A DNA stretch of 64,000 nt from an uncultured Clostridia bacterium (GTDB lineage Bacteria; Bacillota; Clostridia; Christensenellales; Borkfalkiaceae). The notes under the pieces were generated by a model. That model made no database searches. It had not been told where the DNA came from and saw only the letters and a list, made by a program, of their open reading frames with translations. Location: assembly GCA_944368775.1 (NCBI GenBank), contig CALVXB010000005.1, positions 62,001 through 126,000 of the forward strand, written 5' to 3'. A program made the translations under genes and the position numbers. This document shows, in pieces, positions 1 through 8,533 of the stretch; positions within the stretch are counted from its first letter, which is position 1; the number at the start of each line of letters is the position of its first letter.

Positions 1-509
1 TCTCGTATGATTTTGAAGACTTCGACATCATCGCCCTGGGCGACTACCAGACCCGCTACAAACTGTACCGCCTCGACCTCAACGAGGGCGCCGAACCCGC
101 ATCGGTGAGCGAAGTGCTCGCGGCAGAAGGCAGCACGGTCACCGAAAACAGCTTCGGCACCTGGACGGAGATCGCCGTCGAGGACAGCAGCCTCGAAGAG
201 GACGAAGGGGACAACGTCTACGAGTGGGATCCCGATTCTTCCCTCAGCTTCGTGCCGCAGGGCACCGGCTTCTATAAGCTGGTCGTCGAGGTCGCCTCCG
301 CGAATATGCCCGTCGCCACCGCTTCGCAGGTCATCAACGTCACTTCGGAAGCGGACGTCGTGCCCGAGATCACCTATTGGTTGCAGGAAAACCTGACCTC
401 CGTCATCTTCCTCGGCATCGGCGTGCTCTGCCTGATCGGCATCATCGTCGTGCTGCTCATCAAGCCGAAGGACAAAGACGAAAAGGCGAAAGACAAAGAC
501 CGCGCGTAA
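1..509 (+). CDS. C-terminal end of a membrane-anchored surface protein (partial)
   Basis: The frame is open from the left edge (codons begin at base 3) to TAA at 507-509, so the N-terminus lies outside the window. About 168 residues are visible: an acidic, beta-rich extracellular-looking stretch, then one hydrophobic segment (SVIFLGIGVLCLIGIIVVLL) and a short Lys/Asp-rich tail. This is the layout of a single-pass protein with the bulk outside and a charged cytoplasmic tail. No LPXTG motif is present. A GTG at 105 could be read as a start, but the same frame continues upstream with similar composition. Function unknown; Ig-like or adhesin-type domains are possible upstream. Confidence 0.7.
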   Translation, partial: SYDFEDFDIIALGDYQTRYKLYRLDLNEGAEPASVSEVLAAEGSTVTENSFGTWTEIAVEDSSLEEDEGDNVYEWDPDSSLSFVPQGTGFYKLVVEVASANMPVATASQVINVTSEADVVPEITYWLQENLTSVIFLGIGVLCLIGIIVVLLIKPKDKDEKAKDKDRA

Positions 510-535
510 GCAGCGGCACCATACCAAGCCACATC

Positions 536-563
536 GCGGCGGACCGAAGGGTCCGCCGCTTTT
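536..563 (+). terminator. Rho-independent terminator of the surface protein gene
   Basis: A perfect 10-bp stem (GCGGCGGACC / GGTCCGCCGC) with a GAAG loop is followed by TTTT. It lies 27 bases after the stop codon and isolates the upstream gene from the hydrogenase operon. Confidence 0.85.
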
Positions 564-651
564 GCTTGCCTGCATCCCTCTGCCCGCGCAGCCCGCCGCC
601 GGCCGCGGCAGGGGAATGCCGCTTTCGCGCGCGGCTTTTTCAAAAAAATTC

Positions 652-680
652 TTGACGAAACGCGCCGCATATATTATAAT
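652..680 (+). promoter_or_regulatory. Sigma-A promoter of the hydrogenase cluster
   Basis: TTGACG (652-657) and a perfect TATAAT (675-680) are separated by 17 bases. The predicted transcript starts near 687 and would cover the ferredoxin-like gene and the sensory hydrogenase behind it. Confidence 0.85.
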
Positions 681-714
681 TATTTTGATAAAGAATATCG
701 GAGAGGTTATCGTT

Positions 715-963
715 ATGGTTCTGAAAGTATGTGTGGGCAGTTCCTGCCATCTGCGCGGCTCGTACGACGTCATCGAAGAGATGAAGCGCCTGATCAAAAA
801 GTACGGCGTGGAGGACAAGATCGACTTGCAGGCGACCTTCTGCGTCGGCAACTGCGTCAACGGCGTATCCGTCCTCGCAGACGAAGTGCTGCTGCACAAC
901 GCCAACAAGGATAACTGCGAGGAGCTCTTCCTCACGCAGGTCTATCCGCTTTTGAGCAAGTAA
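715..963 (+). CDS. Thioredoxin-like [2Fe-2S] ferredoxin domain protein of a hydrogenase cluster
   Basis: 82 residues. It has the four-cysteine pattern of the thioredoxin-like [2Fe-2S] fold found in NuoE and HydC-type subunits: CVGSSC near residue 6 and CVGNC near residue 45. In these families the cluster passes single electrons to a partner. The ATG at 715 was chosen because it follows a GGAGAGG ribosome site and the promoter at 652-680; the open frame upstream is not covered by the transcript. It sits 16 bases before the PAS-hydrogenase gene. It probably supplies or takes electrons from that hydrogenase. The order ferredoxin, PAS-hydrogenase, phosphatase, hydrogenase recalls the hfs clusters described in thermophilic clostridia, although I cannot verify homology here. 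Confidence 0.85.
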   Translation: MVLKVCVGSSCHLRGSYDVIEEMKRLIKKYGVEDKIDLQATFCVGNCVNGVSVLADEVLLHNANKDNCEELFLTQVYPLLSK

Positions 964-979
964 GCGCGGGGGTACGGCC

Positions 980-2683
980 ATGATCCAGTACCTCGACTTC
1001 AAAGACGCGCGCTGCAAAGACTGCTACAAGTGCCTGCGCGAATGCCCCGTCAAGGCGATCAAGGTGGTCGACCACCACGCCAAGATCATCGACAGCCGCT
1101 GCATCCTCTGCGGCCACTGCACCGAGGTCTGCCCGCAAAACGCCAAAAGCGTGCACAGCGAGCGGCAGGAGGTGGAGCGCCTGCTCGCGGGCGGCAAGGT
1201 CATCGCCTCCGTCGCGCCCTCCTTCGTTTCCAGTTTCGGCCTGCAAGACTTCAACGTCATGCGCCTCGCGCTGGGCAGGCTGGGCTTCGCCGACGCGGAG
1301 GAGACGAGCATCGGCGCGCGCGAAGTGACGGCGCAGTACAAAAAACTGCTCGAAGGGCACACCTTCCAAAACTTCATCACCTCCTGCTGCCCCGCCGTCA
1401 ACACCATGATCGCGCTGTATTACCCGAAGGCGCTGCAATACCTCGCGCCCGTCGATTCGCCCATGGTCGCGCACGCCAAAATGATCCGCAAAAAGCACCC
1501 CGACGCCAAAGTCGTGTTCATCGGCCCCTGCATCGCCAAAAAGCGCGAGGCGCGCGAGAGCGGCGTCGTGGACGGCGTGCTCACCTTTGAAGACCTTTCC
1601 GCCATGTTCGCGGACAAGGGCGTCGACCCCGCGGCCATCGCCCGCATCCCCGTCAAGGAGGGGGGCTCGGCCAACCGCGCCAAGTACTACCCGATCAGCC
1701 GCGGCGTCATCAAGTCCTTCGACAGCTACGTCGACGGCTACGAATTTGTCGCCGTAGACGGCGCCGCCAAGTGCAAAGAGGTTCTCGAAAATATCGAGAG
1801 CCTTTCGGGCATGTTCATCGAAATGAACAGCTGCGACTCGGCGTGCGTCAACGGCCCCTGCTCGCTCGCCCTCAAGGCGGGCGCGCTCAAGGCGAATGCC
1901 GACATCCGCCAATATGTGCAGAAGGATCTCAGCGAACACGCCGCCGCGCCCTACGAGCCGGCGCAGGACATCGACTTCACCTGCATCCACGAGCGCAAGC
2001 GCACCGAGGACTTCACGCCCACCGACCGCCAGCTGCGCGAGATCCTCGCCAAAACGGGCAAGACCAAGCCGGAGGATATGCTCAACTGCGGCGCGTGCGG
2101 CTACAACACCTGCCTCGAAAAGGCGTGGGCGGTCGCCAACGGCTACGCCAACATCGAAATGTGCGTGCCCTTCATGCGCGAGCGCGCCGAAAGTATGAGC
2201 TACGAGATCATCCGCACCAGCCCCAACGGCATCGTGTTGCTCGACAACGACCTCAACATCGCCGAGATCAACGAAAAGGCGATGCAGCTTTTGGGCATCC
2301 GCGACTACGACGTCAAGGGGAAGGGGATCTTCCATTACTTCAACCCCACCGACTTCGTGCTCGCGCAAAACGACAACAAAAATCTCTACAATAAAAAGGT
2401 GTACCTCGAAAAGACGGGCAGCTACATCGAGCTGACCATCATCGTTCTCAAAGACCACAAGGGCACCTACGCCGTGATGAAGGACATCACGCAGGAGACC
2501 AAGTCTGAAGAGCAGCTCGACAAAGTCAAGCTCGAAACGCTCGCCACGACGGACGAGGTCATCAAAAAGCAGATGCGCGTCGCGCAGGAGATCGCATCCC
2601 TGCTCGGCGAAACGACGGCCGAGACCAAAGTCGCCCTGCTCAAGCTGAAAAAGACGCTGCAAGACGGCGAGGGGAACAAGTGA
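980..2683 (+). CDS. [FeFe] hydrogenase-like protein with PAS domain (HydS/HfsB-like sensory hydrogenase)
   Basis: 567 residues. An N-terminal 2x[4Fe-4S] ferredoxin domain (C12, C15, C18, C22 and C41, C44, C47, C51) is followed by an H-cluster domain: TSCCP at 134-138, GPCIAKK near 182, and a divergent third motif SCDSACVNGPC near 284 in place of the catalytic ACxGGCxxGGG. Next come a short iron-sulfur domain (C370, C373, C378, C395), a PAS domain (about 403-505) and a helical C-terminus. This order is that of the group C or sensory hydrogenases (HydS), thought to sense H2 or redox state rather than make H2 in bulk. Both cysteines of the first H-cluster motif are kept. The phosphatase gene follows after one base, so the PAS domain and C-terminal helices probably signal to it. 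Confidence 0.85.
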   Translation: MIQYLDFKDARCKDCYKCLRECPVKAIKVVDHHAKIIDSRCILCGHCTEVCPQNAKSVHSERQEVERLLAGGKVIASVAPSFVSSFGLQDFNVMRLALGRLGFADAEETSIGAREVTAQYKKLLEGHTFQNFITSCCPAVNTMIALYYPKALQYLAPVDSPMVAHAKMIRKKHPDAKVVFIGPCIAKKREARESGVVDGVLTFEDLSAMFADKGVDPAAIARIPVKEGGSANRAKYYPISRGVIKSFDSYVDGYEFVAVDGAAKCKEVLENIESLSGMFIEMNSCDSACVNGPCSLALKAGALKANADIRQYVQKDLSEHAAAPYEPAQDIDFTCIHERKRTEDFTPTDRQLREILAKTGKTKPEDMLNCGACGYNTCLEKAWAVANGYANIEMCVPFMRERAESMSYEIIRTSPNGIVLLDNDLNIAEINEKAMQLLGIRDYDVKGKGIFHYFNPTDFVLAQNDNKNLYNKKVYLEKTGSYIELTIIVLKDHKGTYAVMKDITQETKSEEQLDKVKLETLATTDEVIKKQMRVAQEIASLLGETTAETKVALLKLKKTLQDGEGNK

Positions 2684-2684
2684 C

Positions 2685-3848
2685 ATGGCGGCGCTGTGTC
2701 TGGAGAGCGGCTACGCGTCGCTCAACAAAAAGAATGAGGAGCTGTGCGGCGACCGCGTCGAAAGTATCGTAAACGGCGATTACACGACGCTCGTGCTCGC
2801 CGACGGGCTTGGCAGCGGCGTCAAGGCCAACATCCTGTCCACCCTCACCTCCAAGATCCTCTGCACGATGGTCGCCAACGAGATCTCCATCGAAGAGTGC
2901 GTCGAAACCATCCTGCAGTCTCTCCCCGTCTGCAAGGTGCGCGGGGTCGCGTATTCCACCTTCTCCGTCATCCACATGAACAGTTTGGGCAGGGGAGTGC
3001 TGTTCGAGTTCGACAACCCGCAGGCCATCCTCGTGCGCGGCTGCAAGTGCCTCGACCTCGACCGCACCGCCATGCAGATCCTCGGCAAGACGGTGTACAA
3101 GACGGATCTCGCCCTGCGCAAAGACGACCTCATCGTCGTCATGAGCGACGGCGTCATCCACGCGGGCATCGGCATGACCCTCAACCTCGGCTGGCAGCGC
3201 CCCGAAGTGATGGAGTTTTTAGACGACAACGTCAAGCCGGGCATGAGCGCGCGCGCCGTCGCCTGCCTGCTCGTCGGCGTGTGCAACGACCTCTACCTCG
3301 GCGCGCCGGGCGACGACACGACCGTCGCCGCCGTCAAGGTGCGCGAGAGCCTGAACGTCTCCCTCATGATCGGCCCGCCCGTCGACAAGACGAAGGACGA
3401 CTTTTACATCTCCCGCTTCCTCGCCGAAGAGGGCAAAAAGGTGGTATGCGGCGGCACCAGCTCGCAGATCGTCGCGCGGCACCTGCACACCAGCGTGCGC
3501 GCCTCCTTCGACTTCCCCGATAAAGACGTGCCGCCCATCGGCTTCATCGACGGCATCGACCTGACCACCGAGGGCGTGCTGACCATGCGCCGCCTGCTCG
3601 AGCTGTCCGAAAAGTACATCGACGTGCACGATCTGACCCCCAAGACCTTCACCAAAAAGGACGGGGCGTCGCTGCTGGCGCAGCTGTTGTTTGAAGAGGC
3701 GACGAGCGTACATTTCTTCGTCGGGCAGAGCATCAACGCCGCCCACCAGGGGCTGCCCATCGACATCACCATGAAGCTCAAGCTGGTCGAAAGCCTCGCC
3801 GCCAACCTCAAAAAGATGGGCAAGATCGTCGCCATCGACTACGATTGA
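2685..3848 (+). CDS. SpoIIE/PP2C-family serine phosphatase
   Basis: 387 residues. The N-terminal half is a SpoIIE-type PP2C fold: a metal-binding stretch LADGLGSGVKA near residue 40, VVMSDGVIHAG near 148 and GAPGDDTTVAAVKV near 206 carry the aspartates that bind the two metals. The C-terminal ~170 residues form a second domain I cannot name. The gene begins two bases after the sensory hydrogenase stop and must be cotranslated with it. Such phosphatases dephosphorylate serine/threonine on regulatory proteins such as anti-sigma antagonists. The inferred role is the output of H2 or redox sensing by the PAS-hydrogenase. No partner-switching genes (anti-sigma, STAS) are visible nearby. Confidence 0.85.
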   Translation: MAALCLESGYASLNKKNEELCGDRVESIVNGDYTTLVLADGLGSGVKANILSTLTSKILCTMVANEISIEECVETILQSLPVCKVRGVAYSTFSVIHMNSLGRGVLFEFDNPQAILVRGCKCLDLDRTAMQILGKTVYKTDLALRKDDLIVVMSDGVIHAGIGMTLNLGWQRPEVMEFLDDNVKPGMSARAVACLLVGVCNDLYLGAPGDDTTVAAVKVRESLNVSLMIGPPVDKTKDDFYISRFLAEEGKKVVCGGTSSQIVARHLHTSVRASFDFPDKDVPPIGFIDGIDLTTEGVLTMRRLLELSEKYIDVHDLTPKTFTKKDGASLLAQLLFEEATSVHFFVGQSINAAHQGLPIDITMKLKLVESLAANLKKMGKIVAIDYD

Positions 3849-3894
3849 GCGCCCCCGCCGTTCACAAAAAAACATATCGATAGGAGAAGAGAAT

Positions 3895-5346
3895 ATGCCG
3901 GACAACAAGAGAATTTTCGACACCGCCGTACAGAAGCTGAAATACGACGTGCTCAAGGCGATCATCCGCAACGAGTACGAGCACTGCTACGAAAATATCT
4001 GGACGGATATCCCCAAAGAAATTTCGCCCGGTCCCAAGGCGACCATGCGCTGCTGTATCTTCAAGGAGCGTGCCATCGTGCAAGAGCGCATCAAGCTCGC
4101 GCAGGGGGGCGATAAAAACAACCCGAACGTCGTCGAGGTCATCGACATCGCCTGCGACGAGTGCCCCATCGGCGGCATCTTCGTGACGCCCGCCTGCCGC
4201 GGCTGCATCGTCCACCGCTGCCAGGAGGTGTGCCCCAAGGGCGCCATCCAGATCATCGACCACCGCGCCGTCGTCGACAAGAGCAAGTGCATCGAGTGCG
4301 GCAAGTGCACGCAGGCGTGCCCGTACGGCGCGATCATCGCGCAAAAGCGCCCCTGCGTCGCCTCCTGCAAGGTCAAGGCGATCAGCGTCGGCGAGGACAA
4401 AAAGGCGGTCATCGACAACGACAAGTGCATCGCCTGCGGCGCGTGCGTCTATCAATGCCCCTTCGGCGCCGTCGTCGACAAGTCCTTCGTCCTCGACGCC
4501 ATCGATATTTTGAAGCAGTCCGACGAAAACCGCAATTACCACGTGTACGCGGTCATCGCGCCCTCCATCGTCAGCCAATTCAAGTACGCCAAGATCGAAC
4601 AGGTCGTCACCGGCATCCGCAAGCTCGGCTTCCATCAGGTGGTCGAGGCGGCGCTGGGCGCAGACATCACTCTCTACCACGAGGCGAAGGAATGGCAAGA
4701 AAAAGGCATCCTCACCACCTCCTGCTGCCCCTCCTTCGTTATGTTCGTGGAAAAGAACTTCCCCGAGCTCGCGCAGTACATCTCCCACTCCGTCTCGCCC
4801 ATGGTCGAGGCGGCCATGCTCATCAAGCGCACCGACCCGAAGGGCAAGGTCATCTTCATCGGCCCCTGCTCGAGCAAAAAGATGGAGTTCCGCCTGCCCA
4901 AGACCAAGGGCGCGATCGACTGCGTGCTCTCCTTTGAAGAGCTGCAGGCCTTCCTCGACGCCCGCCACATCGAGGTGGGCGAGCTCGAAGAGACCTCGCT
5001 CGACAACGCCTCCTTCTACGGCCGCATCTTCGCCAAGAGCGGCGGCATCACGCAGGGCGTCGCCGACGTCGCCCGCGAGATGGGCGTAGAGGGCATCAAG
5101 CCGCTCGCGATGAACGGCATCGACGAGTGCCGCGCCGCCCTCATGAAGCTCAAGTTCCACCGCGCGACGGAGAACTTCTTTGAAGGCATGGCGTGCGACG
5201 GCGGCTGCCTCAACGGCGCGCTCTGCCTCAACCACGGTCCCAAAAACGTCGTCGACGTCGACAAGTACGGCGCCTCCGCCAAGGAGAAGACCATCGACAA
5301 CTCCGTCAAGCTGTACAAACTCAGTTTGGGGGATACGAATATCTGA
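3895..5346 (+). CDS. [FeFe] hydrogenase, group B-type, monomeric
   Basis: 483 residues. After an N-terminal region unique to this family come several [4Fe-4S] sites (CDECP near 88 with CRGC...CQEVCP, then CIECGKCTQACP and CIACGACVYQCP). The H-cluster domain has TSCCPSF near 275, FIGPCSSKK near 320 and a third motif ACDGGCLNG near 437 that keeps all ligand cysteines. It should carry out 2H+ + 2e- = H2 with ferredoxin as partner. The ATG at 3895 follows an AGGAG site. A 46-base gap separates it from the phosphatase gene, so it is probably in the same operon. Maturases HydE, HydF and HydG are not in the window and must be encoded elsewhere. Confidence 0.88.
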   Translation: MPDNKRIFDTAVQKLKYDVLKAIIRNEYEHCYENIWTDIPKEISPGPKATMRCCIFKERAIVQERIKLAQGGDKNNPNVVEVIDIACDECPIGGIFVTPACRGCIVHRCQEVCPKGAIQIIDHRAVVDKSKCIECGKCTQACPYGAIIAQKRPCVASCKVKAISVGEDKKAVIDNDKCIACGACVYQCPFGAVVDKSFVLDAIDILKQSDENRNYHVYAVIAPSIVSQFKYAKIEQVVTGIRKLGFHQVVEAALGADITLYHEAKEWQEKGILTTSCCPSFVMFVEKNFPELAQYISHSVSPMVEAAMLIKRTDPKGKVIFIGPCSSKKMEFRLPKTKGAIDCVLSFEELQAFLDARHIEVGELEETSLDNASFYGRIFAKSGGITQGVADVAREMGVEGIKPLAMNGIDECRAALMKLKFHRATENFFEGMACDGGCLNGALCLNHGPKNVVDVDKYGASAKEKTIDNSVKLYKLSLGDTNI

Positions 5347-5514
5347 TCTACCGAACGCGCGCGCGGGGGAGCTTCGGCTTCCCCGCTCTGCTTTTTGCCC
5401 GCCCGCGGCGGCAGCGGAACCGACTCATGCAGGGTACCGCCGCCCGCGGCGGGAGATCGGGCGCCGCAGGCGGTGCCTGCGGCAGAGCCGCCCGCAGGGG
5501 CGGGGGAGGAAACC

Positions 5515-6987
5515 ATGCACCAGCAATCGATGTTTGAGAGCGAGCGCGACCTGCCGCTGGCGGCGCGCCTGCGCCCGCGCACGCTGGACGAGTTCGTCGG
5601 CCAGACCCACCTTTTAGGGGAGGGCAAGGTGCTGCGCCGCCTCATCGAGAGCGACAAGATCGGCTCGATGATCTTCTGGGGCCCGCCGGGCGTTGGCAAG
5701 ACGACGCTTGCGCGCATCATCGCAAACCGCACGCAGGCGACGTTCATCGACTTTTCCGCCGTCACCAGTGGCATCCGCGAGATCCGCGCCGTCATGGAAC
5801 AGGCAGAAAAAAACCGCCTCTTCGGCGCGCGCACCATCGTGTTCGTCGACGAGATCCACCGCTTCAACAAGGCGCAGCAAGACGCCTTTTTGCCCTTCGT
5901 CGAAAAGGGCAGCATCGTGCTCATCGGCGCCACGACGGAAAATCCCTCCTTCGAGGTCAACGGCGCGCTCCTCTCCCGCTGTAAGGTGTTCGTATTGCAG
6001 GCGCTCAAGAAGGAAGAGCTGGTCGCCCTGCTGCATCACGCCCTCGCCGACGAGCGCGGCTTCGGCGGGCAGAAGGTGGAGATGGGGGAGGAACTCGTCG
6101 AGGCGATCGCAAACTTCGCCAACGGCGACGCCCGCAGCGCCCTCTCCACCCTCGAGATGGCGGTGCTCAACGGCGAAACGGAGGGGGACGCCGTGCGCGT
6201 CACCCGCGAGAGCATCGAGCAGATCACCTCCAAAAAGTCGCTGCTGTACGACAAGACGGGCGAGGAGCACTACAACCTCATCTCCGCGCTGCACAAGTCT
6301 ATGCGCAACTCCGACCCCGACGCCGCCGTCTATTGGCTGGCGCGCATGCTCGAGGCGGGGGAGGACCCCCTCTACGTCGCCCGCCGCGTCACCCGCTTCG
6401 CCGCCGAGGATATCGGCCTCGCCGACCCGCGCGCCCTCGAGCTGGCCGTCGCCGCCTACCAGGCCTGCCATTGGATCGGCATGCCCGAGTGCAGCGTCCA
6501 CCTCGCCGAGGCGGTCGTCTACCTCTCCCTCGCGCCCAAGTCCAACGCCGTCTACACCGCCTACGAGCGCGCCAAAAAGGACGCCCTCACCATGCTCGCC
6601 GAGCCGGTGCCCCTCGTCATCCGCAACGCGCCCACGCGGCTGATGAAGGAGCTGCACTACGGCAAGGGCTACCAATACGCGCACGACGCGGAGGACAAGC
6701 TCACCGATATGCAGTGCCTGCCCGATTCGCTCGCCGGCCGCACCTACTACCGCCCGACGCAGGAGGGCACCGAGGCGCGCATCGCCGCCCGCCTCGCCGA
6801 GATCAAGGCGTGGAAAAGGCGGCACGCCCCCGCCGCCGCGGAGGAAGACGCCCCTTCCGTGTGGGAAGCGCCGCCCAAGGGCAAAAAAACCGCCAAACCG
6901 GGCAATGCCGCGCCCGCACCCGCGGCAGGGGAGCCCGCCGAACAGACCGCCCCGCCCGCCGGCAAGAACGAACCACCCACAAAGTAG
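5515..6987 (+). CDS. rarA: Replication-associated recombination protein A (RarA/MgsA AAA+ ATPase)
   Basis: 490 residues. Clamp-loader-like AAA+ ATPase acting at stalled forks. Walker A GPPGVGKTT near residue 54, Walker B IVFVDEIHRF near 107, sensor motif IGATTENPSF near 137, then the helical tetramerisation region with CHWIGMPE. The ATG at 5515 was chosen for its GGGAGGAA site and because the family begins close to the LRPRTLDEFVGQ segment. The last ~55 residues are an Ala/Pro/Lys low-complexity tail not typical of the family core. The GC-rich 168 bases before it hold no other gene. Confidence 0.92.
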   Translation: MHQQSMFESERDLPLAARLRPRTLDEFVGQTHLLGEGKVLRRLIESDKIGSMIFWGPPGVGKTTLARIIANRTQATFIDFSAVTSGIREIRAVMEQAEKNRLFGARTIVFVDEIHRFNKAQQDAFLPFVEKGSIVLIGATTENPSFEVNGALLSRCKVFVLQALKKEELVALLHHALADERGFGGQKVEMGEELVEAIANFANGDARSALSTLEMAVLNGETEGDAVRVTRESIEQITSKKSLLYDKTGEEHYNLISALHKSMRNSDPDAAVYWLARMLEAGEDPLYVARRVTRFAAEDIGLADPRALELAVAAYQACHWIGMPECSVHLAEAVVYLSLAPKSNAVYTAYERAKKDALTMLAEPVPLVIRNAPTRLMKELHYGKGYQYAHDAEDKLTDMQCLPDSLAGRTYYRPTQEGTEARIAARLAEIKAWKRRHAPAAAEEDAPSVWEAPPKGKKTAKPGNAAPAPAAGEPAEQTAPPAGKNEPPTK

Positions 6988-7014
6988 GGCACAAAGGCGA
7001 AAAATAAGGATATA

Positions 7015-7079
7015 GAGACGAAAAGGAAAGATTCAGAGACGAAAAAGGAAAGATTCAGAGATAAAAAGTAAGGATGTAA
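7015..7079 (+). repeat. A-rich short tandem repeats
   Basis: Two near-identical 21/22-base units (7015-7035 and 7036-7057, differing by one A) are followed by degenerate copies to about 7079. The region is purine-rich on the + strand, noncoding, and lies between rarA and a GC-rich hairpin. Probably slippage-derived. Confidence 0.6.
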
Positions 7080-7092
7080 GGATAAAATAAAA

Positions 7093-7130
7093 GCCCGCCG
7101 CGCGCCAAAAGGCGCGCGGCGGGCTGCTTT
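7093..7130. terminator. GC-rich terminator hairpin between convergent genes
   Basis: A perfect 14-bp inverted repeat (7093-7106 / 7111-7124) with an AAAA loop. Short T-rich sequence follows on the + strand, and an A-rich run precedes it (T-rich for minus-strand transcripts). It can stop rarA transcription and back up the minus-strand terminator at 7198. Confidence 0.65.
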
Positions 7131-7197
7131 CATGCGCAAAAATGCCGCGCGTTCGGGCGGTCGTGTGCGTTCATATCGTTTGCCCGCCCCGTCTTGC

Positions 7198-7224
7198 AAA
7201 AAAAGAGAGGCCTTGCGGCCTCTC
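7198..7224 (-). terminator. Terminator of the NYN-protein operon
   Basis: Stem GAGAGGCC (7205-7212) pairs with GGCCTCTC (7217-7224). On the minus strand it is followed by seven T residues (A-run 7198-7204). It lies 34 bases after the stop of the 66-aa gene. Confidence 0.85.
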
Positions 7225-7257
7225 GCGCGGGCGAAGTTCGCTCGCGTACCCATATGA

Positions 7258-7458
7258 TCACCAGTCTTGCTTCTTCAAAGACTTGCTCTTCACGTCGTCG
7301 TAATAGGCAAAGTACAGCTCTTTGAAGCGCTCTTTGGGTAGCGGCCCGTCCTGCTTTTGCGCGCGCAGCAGCTGCTCGAGCTCTGCGGGCGTAAAGTCGG
7401 AGAGATCCGCCTCCCCGTCGTACGCGGAGAAAAATTTATACAGGTCGGCTTCCGACAT
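7258..7458 (-). CDS. Small acidic hypothetical protein downstream of the NYN/LOTUS gene
   Basis: 66 residues with no recognised domain. Acidic N-terminal half (ADLYKFFSAYDGEADLSDF) and a lysine-rich end. The start at 7458 follows GAGGAGG at a good distance, and the stop of the NYN gene is 9 bases upstream, so the two are translated together. The own terminator at 7198-7224 supports a real gene. Function unknown; a partner of the NYN protein is possible. Confidence 0.6.
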   Translation of the reverse strand: MSEADLYKFFSAYDGEADLSDFTPAELEQLLRAQKQDGPLPKERFKELYFAYYDDVKSKSLKKQDW

Positions 7459-7467
7459 ACTGCCTCC

Positions 7468-8247
7468 TCACTGCTTTTTGCGGTACAGGTACATGGTCGT
7501 GCCGTCCGCCTCCGTGCCGATAGAATACTTTTTCAAATAGGGGGTCAGCTTCTCCATCATCTTTTTAAAGGAGTTGCACCCGAAGTTTTTGGGGATAAAG
7601 TCCGAATACTTCTGCTTCATCTCCGAAGAGATCTGCGCGAAGAACGCCTTGCCGCTGTTGTCGAGCATGCGGTCGATGATGTTGTGCAAATCGCTCTTGC
7701 GCTTGTTGTCCAGCATCTCCGTCTCCGCCTGCGCGTGAACGGGCTGCGCCGCGGGCGCGGGCTTGCCGCCCTTCGCCCTCTCCTTCTTTTTGGGCGGCTT
7801 TTCTTCGCCGCCGTCCAGATAGATGAACTCGTTGAAGGCGTTCACATAGCTCTGGTTGACGTTGCGCCCGCCCAGGCCGATGACCGTCTTGTCCCGCTCG
7901 CGCAGTTCGCGCACGAGGCGGGTGTAGTCAGAGTCGCCCGCGGCGATGCAGAATACGTCCACGTCCTTTTCAAACAGAATGAGCAGCGCCTGGATGATGA
8001 GGCAGATGTCCGTCGTATTCTTGCGCGCCTGCACTTCAAACTGCTGCACGGCGGTCATCGAATAGCGGTTGACCTCCTCCTTCCACGCCCGCACCGACGT
8101 CTTTGACCAATCGGCGAAGATGCGCTTGACCATCACGTTGCCGTAGTTAGACGCCTCGTCGAAGATCTGCTTTGCGTTCTGCGCGCCCACGTTTTCGGCG
8201 TCGATCAAAACGGCAACATTGGGTACTTTTTCGGTGTTTGCTTCCAT
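7468..8247 (-). CDS. NYN-domain (LabA/DUF88) protein with OST-HTH/LOTUS domain
   Basis: 259 residues. Residues 8-150 are a NYN (PIN-like) nuclease domain: AVLIDAENV near 13, ICLIIQALLILFEKDVD, and IAAGDSDYTRLVREL near 112 supply the acidic metal-binding residues. A charged linker (GGEEKPPKKKERAKGG) follows. Residues about 180-255 form an OST-HTH/LOTUS domain, which in other proteins binds RNA, including G-rich RNA. The inferred role is RNA cleavage or turnover. The start is the ATG at 8247. It heads a two-gene minus-strand operon. Confidence 0.85.
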   Translation of the reverse strand: MEANTEKVPNVAVLIDAENVGAQNAKQIFDEASNYGNVMVKRIFADWSKTSVRAWKEEVNRYSMTAVQQFEVQARKNTTDICLIIQALLILFEKDVDVFCIAAGDSDYTRLVRELRERDKTVIGLGGRNVNQSYVNAFNEFIYLDGGEEKPPKKKERAKGGKPAPAAQPVHAQAETEMLDNKRKSDLHNIIDRMLDNSGKAFFAQISSEMKQKYSDFIPKNFGCNSFKKMMEKLTPYLKKYSIGTEADGTTMYLYRKKQ

Positions 8248-8298
8248 ATCCCTCTGCGGAAGGGGGCACGCTGCCGCCCGCTCCGCTCCTTTTCCATA

Positions 8299-8517
8299 TT
8301 ATACCGCGAACGGCGCGCCTTTGTCAAGCGAAGTTGCCTTTTCCGCCCCGCCCGCGGCATGAACGCGCCCCGCAGCTTGCTCGCGGGCGGCAATGTCCGA
8401 TACGCGCAGCGGCAGCCGCTCGCCGTTTTGCCCTTCAACATAAAACTTTTTGTCGCCCGACCGGCCCCTGTCGATGGGCTGTATTTTTTTGAATTTGTCG
8501 CAGGGGAAATCGTCCAT
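8299..8517 (-). pseudogene. N-terminal stub of an aminoglycoside phosphotransferase-family gene
   Basis: The first ~45 residues (KFKKIQPIDRGRSGDKKFYV then LPLRVSDIA) match the glycine-loop start of the APH/choline-kinase family, where the GxSGDKKY segment binds ATP. The frame then runs into unrelated Ala-rich sequence and stops after 72 residues. The catalytic HGD and DFD motifs are missing. This is a 5' remnant without kinase activity and confers no resistance. It lies head-to-tail with another stub at 8534-8668. Confidence 0.6.
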
Positions 8518-8533
8518 GCCGTACTCCGCGCGG

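Noticed and set aside
2685..3848. The sporulation phosphatase SpoIIE itself
   Set aside because: It lacks the N-terminal ten-helix membrane region of SpoIIE and lies in a hydrogenase cluster; it shares only the PP2C-type domain.
8299..8517. Aminoglycoside resistance gene
   Set aside because: Only the first ~45 residues of the phosphotransferase family remain; the catalytic loop is missing, so no resistance can be claimed.
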